Source: MGBC163016 sp964518575
GTDB taxonomy: Bacteria > Actinomycetota > Coriobacteriia > Coriobacteriales > Eggerthellaceae
Reading direction: 5' to 3'
NCBI GenBank assembly: GCA_964518575.1
Contig: CAZFGW010000003.1
Span: 30,723-94,722 of the forward strand
Length of the DNA stretch: 64,000 nt
How positions within the stretch are numbered: the stretch's first letter is position 1; the number at the start of each line of letters is the position of its first letter. Shown in pieces: positions 17,521 through 25,801 of this stretch. A program made the translations under genes and the position numbers. The notes beneath the pieces are model-generated. The model saw only the letters and a program-made list of their open reading frames with translations. It was not told the DNA's origin and did not search any database.

Positions 17521-18389
17521 CAGCTCTGGTATCCGAACAAAAAGTCCAGAAAGCCCGAGTACCACGTCTCGGGAGCCGAGATGCTTCCCGGCGGGATGTT
17601 CGCCTCGAAATCGAGTTCGCGCTCAACCTCAATGCCGCTGACACTTCCGGCCTTTTCGCCATCTTTGACCAGACCGAAGTCCTTATGCGCTTTGTCCTCG
17701 ATGCCCGACTTGCTCTGCAGCGAATCGACGATCTCCTGCAGCGAATCATTGCGCTCAGAAACCGCGGCGTATTCCGCCGCAAGCCGATCGCGCTCACGCA
17801 CCTGCTTGTAATAGTGCTGCGCAGGGGTGTAAAGCGATGCAGCAAGGATGGCAACGCATACGAGCGAAATCAGCGCACCGATCGTGCGCTTCGAGAAGTT
17901 CGGAAGCTTGACCCCGCGCGGCAGCGAAAACGCGATGCCCGATGGATTCAAGTTCCTGCTCTGCATCCGCGTTGCGCGCTTTTGCGATGAGCCCATTTGG
18001 TACTGGTGCAGCGCCGCACGCGGACCGGCATCAACATCAGCGCTCTTCGCCGAAGAGCCGATCATGCTGGAGTCGAACTGCTTGTCCGCCTTCGCCTTCG
18101 CAGCCTCGCGCTTCTTCGCATTCCGCTTTTCGGAAAGCTTCTTGAAAAAGCCCTTCTTACCCGACCCGTTCGCCTCATCCTCTTCGTCCTCAAACGTGAA
18201 GATGGCAGCATCAACAGCAGCAGAGGCAGGGGCATCCGCAAACGGATCTTGATCGAACTCGATATGGAAGATTTGGTTAAGATGATGAGCATCGGCGGAA
18301 TCGAGCGCGGAGGTTTGACCCTGGTGCGATGCGCCTTGACCGTGCTTCAATGCGTCTTCGAACGAGACGATGTTTGATCGATTCCTCAA
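17520..18389 (-). CDS. Septum formation initiator family protein (DivIC/FtsB-like)
   Basis: 289 residues starting at TTG (GAGGAGCACTTT upstream). A long charged cytoplasmic N-terminus (1-165, Lys/Glu/Ala-rich around 75-110) is followed by one membrane segment near 172-192. A short coiled coil comes next (YYKQVRERDRLAAEYAAVSE, NDSLQEIVDSL) and then SGIEDKAHKDFGLVKDGE, the usual end of the DivIC/FtsB module. The protein should join the divisome with FtsL and FtsQ. Gene order before Ppx/GppA supports this. The extended N-terminus is typical of actinobacterial homologues. Confidence 0.87.
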   Translation of the reverse strand: MRNRSNIVSFEDALKHGQGASHQGQTSALDSADAHHLNQIFHIEFDQDPFADAPASAAVDAAIFTFEDEEDEANGSGKKGFFKKLSEKRNAKKREAAKAKADKQFDSSMIGSSAKSADVDAGPRAALHQYQMGSSQKRATRMQSRNLNPSGIAFSLPRGVKLPNFSKRTIGALISLVCVAILAASLYTPAQHYYKQVRERDRLAAEYAAVSERNDSLQEIVDSLQSKSGIEDKAHKDFGLVKDGEKAGSVSGIEVERELDFEANIPPGSISAPETWYSGFLDFLFGYQS

Positions 18390-18503
18390 AAAGTGCTCCT
18401 CATACCTTCGTGCGTTTGTCGTGTGTTTTGTATCGAAGCCCCTCTAGGGTACCATTTTCAGGGGGTGTTTGTGAACCTTCTGTTCGCGCCTGGCGGCAAA
18501 AAA

Positions 18504-18884
18504 TTACAGATCGAGCGTCTTGATGAACGCAAGCCATTTTTCGAACGACTCGTCGCTGATGGCATGCTCCATCATGCAGGCCTCGCTCTCAGCTGTATGC
18601 GCATCAATGCCAAGTCCCTTGTTCAAGAAAAGGGTGAGCGCTGTGTGGCGTTCCATCACCTTGCGCCCGTATGCCTCACCCTCCGCGGTCAGCGTGATGT
18701 CGCCGTAGTAGGGCTGGCTCAAAAAGCCCTGCTCCTTGAGAACCGACACCGCCTTGTTGACCGACGCTTTCGAGACGCCGAGCTTGTTCGCGACGGCGAC
18801 AGAGCTGATAGGAGTGTTGACATCTGCGCCAAGCATGACCATTGCTTCGAGATAATCCTCTTGTGATTTGGATATCTTCTTCAT
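18504..18884 (-). CDS. Metal-dependent transcriptional regulator, DtxR/MntR family
   Basis: 126 residues from the ATG at 18884, chosen for AAGGAG upstream. SKSQEDYLEAMVML and ISSVAVANKLGVSKASVNKAVSVLKEQG form the winged helix. The dimerisation/metal region has MERHTALTLFLNKGLG and ESEACMMEHAISDESFEKW, with the His and Glu residues expected for the metal site. It lacks an SH3-like C-terminal domain, so it is the short MntR/IdeR-like form. The feo genes 5 kb away carry a palindrome that such a protein could bind; this is an inference. Confidence 0.9.
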   Translation of the reverse strand: MKKISKSQEDYLEAMVMLGADVNTPISSVAVANKLGVSKASVNKAVSVLKEQGFLSQPYYGDITLTAEGEAYGRKVMERHTALTLFLNKGLGIDAHTAESEACMMEHAISDESFEKWLAFIKTLDL

Positions 18885-19005
18885 GATGATGCTCCTTAGA
18901 TGACTGGTGCGCCTGATGCTATCACAGCGCCGCTTATCCGACCACCCCGCAATGCGTCTTGCATGCGTGATGACGCCTTTGATGATGGCGAAAGTAGGCG
19001 CTTGT

Positions 19006-20826
19006 TTATGCCTGCCCCTCAAGCGCCTCGGAGGCTTCGAGCCATTGCTCCTCAAGCGCCGCCAGTGCCGCTTCAAGCTCGGTCACTTCCTGCTCCGCTT
19101 GGGTCAAGGCAACGTAATCGGTTTGATCGAGCTTTGACATTGCCTCTTTTGCGTCCTCGATCCGGCCTTGCATCGTTGCCATTTTCTTCTCGGTCGAAGC
19201 GACGAGCTTCTTGAGCGCGCGCAGCTCGTTGTTCGAGAGTTTCGGTGCACCCGCGTTCACTGGTGCGATGTCTTCGCTGACACTCACCGGGATAGAGATG
19301 ACGTCTTCGCGAGCACGATCCTCCCGCTCCTTCATGAGTTCGAGATACTCATCAACGCCACGGGGCACATGGCGCAGATTGCCGTCGATGAGCGCATATT
19401 GCATGTCGGTAACCCGCTCCATAAGGTAGCGGTCATGGGTGACCAGAATGAGCGTCCCCGGCCAGCCATCGAGCAGGTCCTCCACCGCCGCGAGCATGTC
19501 AATATCAAGATCGTTGCCCGGCTCGTCCATGATAAGCACGTTGGGCTCTTCGAGCAGGATCATCATCAGCGCGAGCCGCCGCTTCTGACCACCGGAGAGA
19601 TCGCGCACGTATTCGCCCAGATCAGCCTTGTCGAACCCGAGTTCTTCAAGCAAACTCGCAGGGGTCATCTCCTTACCGTTGAGCATCGTCCGACGGGAAA
19701 ACCGCGAGATCGCTTGGCGCACCCGTTCGTCCTGGAATTCGTCGAGATTCGTGAGATGCTGTGACAAGACGGCGAATTTGACCGTGGCGCCGATCTTGAC
19801 GCGCCCGCACGCAGGCTCGATCGTACCGTCAATGAGTTTCAACAGCGTTGTCTTGCCTGCACCATTGCCGCCGATGATGCCGACGCGATCGCCCGGACCT
19901 AAGATCCAGTCGATGTCCTCGAGTACGCACGTATCCCCATAGACAACGCTCGCGTGCGTGATCTCAACCACCTGCTTGCCGATCCGCGCCATCGCCATGC
20001 GCTTGAGCTCCACCTTGTTCCGAAGTTCAGGGACATCTGCGATCAATGCCTGCGCTGCCTGCACATGAAATTTCGGTTTGGTTGAACGCGCCCGCGCCCC
20101 ACGGGAGAGCCATGCAAGCTCCCGGCGCAGCTGGTTTTGGCGTTTCTGCTCCGCGAGGGCAAGCAGACGCTCGCGCTCGACCCGCTGCATGATATAGGCG
20201 GAAAAACCACCTTCGAACGGGAGCACCTGCCCCGCATGCACCTCCCACATCGTGTTACAAACCTCGTCGAGGAACCACCGGTCGTGCGTGACAGTCAGAA
20301 GCGCACCCGCACCCGCGCGCCAGCGGTGTTTCAGATGGTTGGCAAGCCATGAGATTGCCGAGATATCCAAGTGGTTGGTGGGCTCGTCGAGCATGAGGAC
20401 GTCCCATTCGCCCACAAGCACGCGCGCCAAGTCAACGCGCCGGCGCTGTCCGCCCGAGAGCGTTCCCACGCGTGTCGCCAAGTCGATGTCAGCAAGCAAG
20501 CCTTTGAGCACATCGCGAATGCGCGCGTCCGACGCCCATTCATAGGCAGGTGCATCGCCCACGACGGCGCGCTCGACGGTGTCATCATCGTCGAGCTGAT
20601 CGGCTTGACCGAGAAAGCCCACGCTCACACCGCGCGTGCGGATGACGCGCCCTTCGTCTGGTTCGATAAGCCCGTCGAGGAGTTTGAGTAAGGTGGATTT
20701 ACCGTCGCCATTGCGCCCGACGATTCCGATGCGCTCGCCCGCATTCACGCCCAACGAGACGTCACGCAAGACGACCTTCGAGGGCATTTCCACGCGCACC
20801 TTTTCGCAACCGAGCAAGAATGCCAC
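19006..20826 (-). CDS. ABC-F family ATP-binding protein (Uup-like)
   Basis: 606 residues starting at GTG with GGAGAAGGG upstream. Two ATPase domains in one chain have Walker A GRNGDGKST (about residue 37) and GGNGAGKTT (about 320). The signatures are LSGGQRRRVDLARVL and LSGGQKRRLALMMIL, and Walker B motifs LMLDEPTNHLD and LIMDEPGNDLD. There are no membrane segments. A linker of about 80 residues joins the domains. A C-terminal coiled coil (about 540-606, KKLVASTEKKMATMQGRIED) points to the Uup branch. These proteins act on the ribosome. Confidence 0.93.
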   Translation of the reverse strand: MAFLLGCEKVRVEMPSKVVLRDVSLGVNAGERIGIVGRNGDGKSTLLKLLDGLIEPDEGRVIRTRGVSVGFLGQADQLDDDDTVERAVVGDAPAYEWASDARIRDVLKGLLADIDLATRVGTLSGGQRRRVDLARVLVGEWDVLMLDEPTNHLDISAISWLANHLKHRWRAGAGALLTVTHDRWFLDEVCNTMWEVHAGQVLPFEGGFSAYIMQRVERERLLALAEQKRQNQLRRELAWLSRGARARSTKPKFHVQAAQALIADVPELRNKVELKRMAMARIGKQVVEITHASVVYGDTCVLEDIDWILGPGDRVGIIGGNGAGKTTLLKLIDGTIEPACGRVKIGATVKFAVLSQHLTNLDEFQDERVRQAISRFSRRTMLNGKEMTPASLLEELGFDKADLGEYVRDLSGGQKRRLALMMILLEEPNVLIMDEPGNDLDIDMLAAVEDLLDGWPGTLILVTHDRYLMERVTDMQYALIDGNLRHVPRGVDEYLELMKEREDRAREDVISIPVSVSEDIAPVNAGAPKLSNNELRALKKLVASTEKKMATMQGRIEDAKEAMSKLDQTDYVALTQAEQEVTELEAALAALEEQWLEASEALEGQA

Positions 20827-20879
20827 CGCTCGTCCCTTCTCCTTCGCATCCCCAATCTACTGCCATGATGATACTGGTT

Positions 20880-21006
20880 TCCCGCAACGAATCAATCATG
20901 GTTATGGTTGGGGATAGACGCAGGGGCTAACCCATACGTGATCGAAAACGATTTGATGAGAAATAATGGCTGGGGATAGACGTTGGGGCGAGAATCATCT
21001 CGCTCG
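20880..21006. repeat. R-family interspersed repeat, copy R3
   Basis: Two left units (AACGAATCAATCATGGTTATG, then TGGGGATAGACGCAGGGGC; and AATAATGGCTGGGGATAGACG) are followed by the core stem GGGCGAG-AATCAT-CTCGCTC (20986-21005). It lies between the ABC-F start and the feo operon terminator. There is no right part. Confidence 0.8.
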
Positions 21007-21040
21007 CAAAAAATGAACCGGGGCACACAAGGCACCCCGG
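21007..21040 (-). terminator. Terminator of the feoB operon
   Basis: The GC stem CCGGGG / CCCCGG (21018-21040) reads on the minus strand into TTCATTTTTTG. It lies about 75 bases past the stop of the small Cys-rich protein gene. Confidence 0.82.
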
Positions 21041-21116
21041 CGAGAGAGAGGAGGCATATTCATAAGAGACGCTAGATCCCTTTTCCAGATGCCGCAATGG
21101 TGATAACGATGATTCT

Positions 21117-21302
21117 CTACGTCCCTATCGTCCTTTTGCACCCTTTGCTTTGGGCGCACGCATGGCAATGCGCATACCCCTTCTTCGCGCCCTTGCAATC
21201 GCACATACCCCGACGAATCAATCGCATGAAAGCACACACCGCTAACGCAAAGACACTGACGAGCACGATAATGGTCGCGGGCGTGATAACAATCTCCTGC
21301 AT
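21117..21302 (-). CDS. FeoB-associated Cys-rich membrane protein
   Basis: 61 residues. One N-terminal membrane segment (ATIIVLVSVFALAVCAFMRL) is followed by a short Cys-rich tail with CDCKGAKKGYAHCHACAQSKGC. This is the pattern of the small proteins encoded after FeoB in many anaerobes. The ATG at 21302 overlaps the FeoB stop codon (TGATG), so the two are translationally coupled. It probably partners FeoB in ferrous iron uptake, with cysteines possibly handling iron; the role in the family is not firmly established. Confidence 0.85.
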   Translation of the reverse strand: MQEIVITPATIIVLVSVFALAVCAFMRLIRRGMCDCKGAKKGYAHCHACAQSKGCKRTIGT

Positions 21303-23668
21303 CAGGCACCCGCTCCTTCCGCATCCAGCGCATTCGGTGCGCATATCTGCTTCTTCTCACGATAATCGGGCATTGGTCGTAACAACTGGAAGATCATGAG
21401 ACCGAGCGCGACGATGGCAACGACACTCCACACATTGAAGGCAACTTCGCCTGTTACCAGACCGCCGAGCTGGTAGATGATGAGCGACACGACCCACGCA
21501 AAACCGCACATATAACCGATCGCAGCCATCGTCCACTTTGCTGATGCCATCTGATTCCTGATAGCACCCATCGCGGCGAAACACGGCGCGCAGAGCAGAT
21601 TGAATGCGCAAAATGCCATGATCGCAACGCTTGCTCCACCCATCATGTTAGCGAAAGCGAGCCAAAGTCCGGGATCGGCTTCGCCCACTTCGCCAAGACT
21701 CGTGATGATACCAACGGTTGCAACAATGTTTTCCTTCGCCACGAGACCCGTGATCGACGTGACCGTACCTTCCCAATTTCCAAATCCGAGCGGCACGAAG
21801 ATCCATGCAAGCGCGTTCCCGAGGCCAGCCATGAGACTGTACTGAATGTAGTCTTCAACCTCGGGATCGAGAAGCCCGAACTGCCCTTCATAGACGCCGA
21901 AATTGAGCAAGAACCAAATAATCATCGAGCTTAAGAAAATGATCGTTCCCGCTTTGACCAGATAGGCACGCACCCGCTCCCATGTTGAGAGCAGAATGTT
22001 CTTTACGGTGGGCAGGTGGTATTGTGGGAGCTCCATGATGAACGGCGCAGCTTCACCAGCGAAGGTCTTGAGCTTCTTGAGCATGATGCAGCTCACGATG
22101 ATGGCGGCAAGACCAAGGAAGTAGAACAGCGGCGCCACCCACCACGTCTGTTCATAGAAGCCGCCGGCGAGCGCACCGAACACAAGCGCGATGATCGGCA
22201 GTTTCGCACCGCACGGGATCATCGTTGTTGTCATGACGGTCATGCGACGGTCTTTCTCGTTCTCGATCGTTTTCGTTGCCATGACCGCAGGTACGCCGCA
22301 TCCCGACGCAATGAGCATGGGAATGAACGATTTGCCCGAAAGTCCGAACTTCCTGAAGATGCGATCCATGATGAACGCAACGCGCGCCATATAGCCGCAC
22401 CCCTCCAGAAAGCCGAGCAATAAGAACAGCACGATCAGCTGCGGAACGAAACCGAGTACCGCGCCGACGCCTCCGAGAATGCCATCGATGAGGAGGCTTT
22501 GCACCCAAGGAGCGCATCCGATCTGCTCAAGCCACGCACTCATAACAACGGGAATACCCGGATGCCAGATGCCATAGTCGGCCGGGTTAGGCTCAGCTTC
22601 TTCAAGGCTTGCAAGGAAGGTCTCGCTTGCACCAGCATCCGTTGCAGCTGCAACCTCATCTTCCCATGCGATAACTGCACCTTCATAGACATCAACATTG
22701 GTATAGAGCCAACCGTCACCGAACAACCCATCATTCGCCCAGTCGATCGCGATCGTTCCCACCGTGGACACGCTTAGGTAATACACGAGCGTCATGATCA
22801 CCATGAAGATCGGAATACCCAGTACACGATTGGTGACGATGCGGTCGATCTTTTCTGTTATCGAGGCTTTCTGGGGAGCACGCGTCATCACACGGTCACA
22901 CGCCTCAGTGATCCATTCGTATCGCGCGTTGATGATGATCGACTCAGCTTCATCACCCTCAGCTGTTTCGAGCGCTGTTCGAATCTCATCGACCATATGA
23001 GCCCGTTCATCATCAAGCGAAAGGTCACCAAGCGCAGCTTCTTCGCCTTCGAGCGCCTTGATTGCATACCAACGCACAAAGGGCTTGTTGACCTTGCCCT
23101 CGATGATGCTCTCAACATGAGAGAGCTCTGTTTCTATCTGAGGGGCGAATCTCATGTTCTGGGTCGCAGCAGATGCCCCGCTAGCACGCTTCGCCGCTTC
23201 CATCAGTTCGCGAACTCCTCGCCCTTTGAGCGCCGAGATGCCAATGACGGGACAGCCGAGCTGGGCGGAAAGCTCCTCCTCATCAATCTTGGCTCCGCTT
23301 TTCTCAACGACGTCCATCATATTGAGCGCAAGTACCATCGGTATGTGCATGTCCATAAGCTGCGTTGTCAGATAGAGATTTCGCTCCAGATTACTGGCAT
23401 CGACGATATTGATCACCACATCGGGATTTCCGCTGAGCAAATACTCCCGCGTCACAAGCTCTTCGGGTGTGTAGGGCGAAAGCGAGTACACACCAGGAAG
23501 ATCGATGATCGTGGTCGATGTATCTGAAGTGTACGTGCCCTCTTTTTTCTCGACGGTGACTCCCGGCCAATTCCCGGTATATTGATTCGTCCCCGTAAGA
23601 TCGTTGAAAAGTGTTGTTTTACCGCAATTCGGATTCCCGATAAGCGCAACATTCATTTCCGCCTGCAT
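21302..23668 (-). CDS. feoB: Ferrous iron transport protein B
   Basis: 788 residues from the ATG at 23668 (AAAGGAATCAGGTGAT upstream); earlier in-frame ATGs have no ribosome site. The N-terminal G domain has G1 GNPNCGKT (11-18), G3 DLPGVYSL, G4 NMMD and G5 SALKGRG. A helical GDI domain follows, then the membrane part from about 270. The gate motifs are GCGVPAVMATKTIENEKDR and GLVAKENIVATVG, with CAFNLLCAPCFAAMGAI near the end. It imports Fe2+ across the inner membrane. It has its own promoter with an operator shared with feoA. Confidence 0.96.
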   Translation of the reverse strand: MQAEMNVALIGNPNCGKTTLFNDLTGTNQYTGNWPGVTVEKKEGTYTSDTSTTIIDLPGVYSLSPYTPEELVTREYLLSGNPDVVINIVDASNLERNLYLTTQLMDMHIPMVLALNMMDVVEKSGAKIDEEELSAQLGCPVIGISALKGRGVRELMEAAKRASGASAATQNMRFAPQIETELSHVESIIEGKVNKPFVRWYAIKALEGEEAALGDLSLDDERAHMVDEIRTALETAEGDEAESIIINARYEWITEACDRVMTRAPQKASITEKIDRIVTNRVLGIPIFMVIMTLVYYLSVSTVGTIAIDWANDGLFGDGWLYTNVDVYEGAVIAWEDEVAAATDAGASETFLASLEEAEPNPADYGIWHPGIPVVMSAWLEQIGCAPWVQSLLIDGILGGVGAVLGFVPQLIVLFLLLGFLEGCGYMARVAFIMDRIFRKFGLSGKSFIPMLIASGCGVPAVMATKTIENEKDRRMTVMTTTMIPCGAKLPIIALVFGALAGGFYEQTWWVAPLFYFLGLAAIIVSCIMLKKLKTFAGEAAPFIMELPQYHLPTVKNILLSTWERVRAYLVKAGTIIFLSSMIIWFLLNFGVYEGQFGLLDPEVEDYIQYSLMAGLGNALAWIFVPLGFGNWEGTVTSITGLVAKENIVATVGIITSLGEVGEADPGLWLAFANMMGGASVAIMAFCAFNLLCAPCFAAMGAIRNQMASAKWTMAAIGYMCGFAWVVSLIIYQLGGLVTGEVAFNVWSVVAIVALGLMIFQLLRPMPDYREKKQICAPNALDAEGAGA

Positions 23669-23742
23669 ATCACCTGATTCCTTTCTTCGCATACGCGCGC
23701 TTCCCAAGCGCCCTCGTTTATAGCTTCGTATCGCATCCTGTA

Positions 23743-23760
23743 AGTTAGAACTGGTTAACT
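23743..23760 (-). promoter_or_regulatory. Palindromic operator in the feoB promoter
   Basis: The site is AGTTAGAACTGGTTAACT, with arms AGTTA / TAACT separated by eight bases. It lies between a plausible -35 (TTGCAC) and -10 (TAACTT) on the minus strand, spaced 17. The same arrangement occurs upstream of the feoA pair. Confidence 0.65.
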
Positions 23761-23764
23761 CATA

Positions 23765-23791
23765 GTGCAAAAGAAAACGCCTCCCAGGCGT
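23765..23791 (-). terminator. Terminator between feoA pair and feoB
   Basis: The hairpin ACGCCT-CCC-AGGCGT is followed on the minus strand by TTTTCTTTTG. It separates the feoA transcript from feoB, consistent with feoB having its own promoter. Confidence 0.75.
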
Positions 23792-23800
23792 ACATCCCCC

Positions 23801-24034
23801 TTAAGCGACGAGTACGGTTTCCGCTTCGTCTTTACGAAGGGAGAGCTCGAAGCCGCGGATAGTGATCTCGATAGGATCGCCCAAAGGCGCAACTTTACGA
23901 ATGCTCACCTCGGTGCCCCGGGTCAGCCCCATGTCCATGATGCGCCGCTTGAGCGCGCCTTCGCCCGTGATCTTTTTGACAAGGACGCTGTCGCCAACCT
24001 TGCAATCCCTAAGCGTCTTGTTCGCATTAATCAT
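23801..24034 (-). CDS. feoA: FeoA family protein (second copy)
   Basis: 77 residues, SH3-like FeoA fold: LRDCKVGDSVLVKKITGEGA, then LKRRIMDMGLTRGTEVSIRK, then APLGDPIEITIRGFELSLRK. It is cytoplasmic and thought to bind and activate FeoB. It lies 24 bases after the other feoA, in the same transcript. Of the two copies this one follows the canonical FeoA motifs (MDMGLTRGTEV, PLGDPI) most closely. Confidence 0.92.
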   Translation of the reverse strand: MINANKTLRDCKVGDSVLVKKITGEGALKRRIMDMGLTRGTEVSIRKVAPLGDPIEITIRGFELSLRKDEAETVLVA

Positions 24035-24058
24035 GAATCCTCCTTGTATCCTGCATGC

Positions 24059-24316
24059 CTATGCCGAGCAAAGCGGCATATCGCACACCATGATCTTCGA
24101 CGCAACCTGTTTGTCCAGAGCGACACGCGCTCCTTTGACACATGCAATGGTGTTGCCCGCATTCTGGCAAACCATCTCAAGTTCAGCGCCCGACACGAAC
24201 CCGAGATTCTCAAGATGTCGATGAATATCGGCATTGCCCCGAACCTTGAGGACGCGCGCACGTTCACCCTGCTTGAGATACGTGAGCGGCACTTGCAAAG
24301 AAACACCTTCTCGCAT
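24059..24316 (-). CDS. feoA: FeoA family protein (first copy)
   Basis: 85 residues: LTYLKQGERARVLKVRGNAD, then HRHLENLGFVSGAELEMVCQ, then NAGNTIACVKGARVALDKQV. It is more diverged than the neighbouring copy and ends in Cys-containing VCDMPLCSA. GAGGTGATGAA precedes the ATG. Paired feoA genes before feoB are common in Firmicutes and Coriobacteriia. It is first in its transcript, directly behind a promoter with a palindromic operator. Confidence 0.9.
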   Translation of the reverse strand: MREGVSLQVPLTYLKQGERARVLKVRGNADIHRHLENLGFVSGAELEMVCQNAGNTIACVKGARVALDKQVASKIMVCDMPLCSA

Positions 24317-24332
24317 TTCATCACCTCGCTGT

Positions 24333-24388
24333 AGTTAGATAAAGTTAACTTATTGGGTGATAATACCACTGATGTGAAGAATTTGTAA
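24333..24388 (-). promoter_or_regulatory. Promoter and operator of the feoA pair
   Basis: On the minus strand a -35 TTACAA (24383-24388) and -10 TATTAT (24360-24365) are spaced 17. Just downstream, at 24333-24350, lies AGTTAGATAAAGTTAACT, with arms AGTTA / TAACT and an 8-base spacer identical in layout to the feoB site. A repressor bound there would block initiation. Confidence 0.7.
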
Positions 24389-24479
24389 GCCATTTCTAAC
24401 TTTTTTGATCTAAGATTTTCGCGAAACTTATGAACTCATGCGTAAAAGCCTGCATGCGAACCAAACTAAGCCAGAGCAA

Positions 24480-24512
24480 GAAAAAGGGACCCGGCTCAAA
24501 ACCGCGTCCCTT
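24480..24512 (-). terminator. Terminator of the DUF4430 / adenosyltransferase operon
   Basis: Arms AAGGGAC / GTCCCTT (24484-24490, 24506-24512) have further pairing inside. On the minus strand they are followed by TTTTTC. Confidence 0.75.
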
Positions 24513-24578
24513 CGATTCTTGAAGTCCGCACACCCAATCTGGGTCACAGACGATCCGCGAAGATTGTTGCGCTCAATC

Positions 24579-25052
24579 CTAGAACGTGACGTACGAGATA
24601 TTGATAGCGTCCCCATCATTCAAGAATGCACTGTCAATGGACTCCATGACCTCATTGCCATTGATGGTATAGACCCAACCGCTGTTGCCCTCGGCAGCAA
24701 TCCCATTGATGGACGTGATGTATTTTCCGTATTCGCCATCTTGGATATCAGCGGTGACCTGCGCTTTGACAATGGCGTCGTATACCGTTGAGCCCTCGGG
24801 CATCAACAGATCGACATTGTAGAGCGTGACACCTTCGTTGTTAGCGTCCTCAACAACGAGCGTGATCGGAAGCTCTTTTGGCGCACTCACCTCTGCTGCG
24901 CTCGAGCTTGAAGCCGCTGCCGACGACGATGCAGCGCTTTGATTTGATGAGCAGCCGTACAATACCGACGTGAGCGCAAGTGCTGCGCAGCACATAAGCG
25001 CCACCATCGTTTTGACGAAACTCGTATTCGTCCGTGCGTCCATCTTCTTCAT
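24579..25052 (-). CDS. DUF4430 domain-containing lipoprotein (transcobalamin-like C-terminal fold)
   Basis: 157 residues. The signal peptide ends in LYGC (Cys34) with a Ser/Ala linker. The DUF4430 domain follows: STVYDAIVKAQVTADIQDGE, then YGKYITSINGIAAEGNSGWV, then YTINGNEVMESID. In known structures this fold resembles the C-terminal domain of transcobalamin. The gene lies 21 bases downstream of a cobalamin adenosyltransferase gene, so a role in binding corrinoid outside the cell is plausible, though this rests on context. AAAGGAAT precedes the ATG. Confidence 0.85.
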   Translation of the reverse strand: MKKMDARTNTSFVKTMVALMCCAALALTSVLYGCSSNQSAASSSAAASSSSAAEVSAPKELPITLVVEDANNEGVTLYNVDLLMPEGSTVYDAIVKAQVTADIQDGEYGKYITSINGIAAEGNSGWVYTINGNEVMESIDSAFLNDGDAINISYVTF

Positions 25053-25073
25053 AGGGAGATTCCTTTCTGTTGA

Positions 25074-25574
25074 TTATCTCTGAGGATGCTTCTGGTCTTC
25101 GAAGCACGCGACCGCATAGCAAAAATCAGAGATCCGATTCATGAAGCTTAGCAGAACGGACGAGACCCCTTCGGGTAAAAGGGCATCAACGCGCCGCTCG
25201 CATCTACGGGCGACCGTGCGCGCAACATGCATTGCGGCTGATGCCGTGGTATTGCCCGGCAGCCGGAAGGAGAACGTTTCGGGCACATATTCATCCACGC
25301 GCCCTTCAAGCCATGCAAGATCATCGGATGTGATGAGCGGGCTGCTCTCCAATGTGGCTACTTCCTCCATCGCTCTTACGAGCAGCTTTTCCAGAAAGAG
25401 AATGTCATCGTTGAGCTGCGGATTCGAGACATACGATCGCGCAAGACCGAGGCTTGCCTGAAGCTCATCCATCGTACCGAGCGCCTCAATGCGCGCACTC
25501 GTCTTCGACACCCGTTGCCCCGAATACAGTGAAGTTGTGCCGCCGTCCCCTGCACCTGTCGTGATTGCGTTCAT
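25074..25574 (-). CDS. ATP:cob(I)alamin adenosyltransferase, PduO type
   Basis: 166 residues. The N-terminal TGAGDGGTTSLYSGQRVSK is the ATP-binding loop, with LGTMDELQASLGLARSYV following. The C-terminal ARTVARRCERRVDALL contains the arginines that hold triphosphate and cobalamin. NRISDFCYAVAC ends the fold. The enzyme transfers adenosyl to cob(I)alamin to make coenzyme B12. It is first in a two-gene operon with the DUF4430 lipoprotein. A small GC-rich hairpin occurs in the leader, but I see no convincing cobalamin riboswitch. Confidence 0.93.
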   Translation of the reverse strand: MNAITTGAGDGGTTSLYSGQRVSKTSARIEALGTMDELQASLGLARSYVSNPQLNDDILFLEKLLVRAMEEVATLESSPLITSDDLAWLEGRVDEYVPETFSFRLPGNTTASAAMHVARTVARRCERRVDALLPEGVSSVLLSFMNRISDFCYAVACFEDQKHPQR

Positions 25575-25801
25575 AGGTCTCCTTTGATCCGAAGCCTTGC
25601 GGCACTGTTGTTGCCGCCCTGCCTGTCATCTGCCGTCGTTCGCCGTGCGAACGCTCTTGTGATATCGCCCTATTCTAGGCGCGCGCGATGCATTCACGAA
25701 AAGCACACGTATCCTGATATCAAAATGTTTCGAACTCCCCCACACCCGGCACATTCGCTACAATGAAGAAAACGCACGTTCACCGGTGAAGGGGAAGCAT
25801 T

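Noticed and set aside
25575..25680. Possible cobalamin riboswitch upstream of the adenosyltransferase
   Set aside because: There is a small GC-rich hairpin and some box-like bases, but no full B12 box and too little space.
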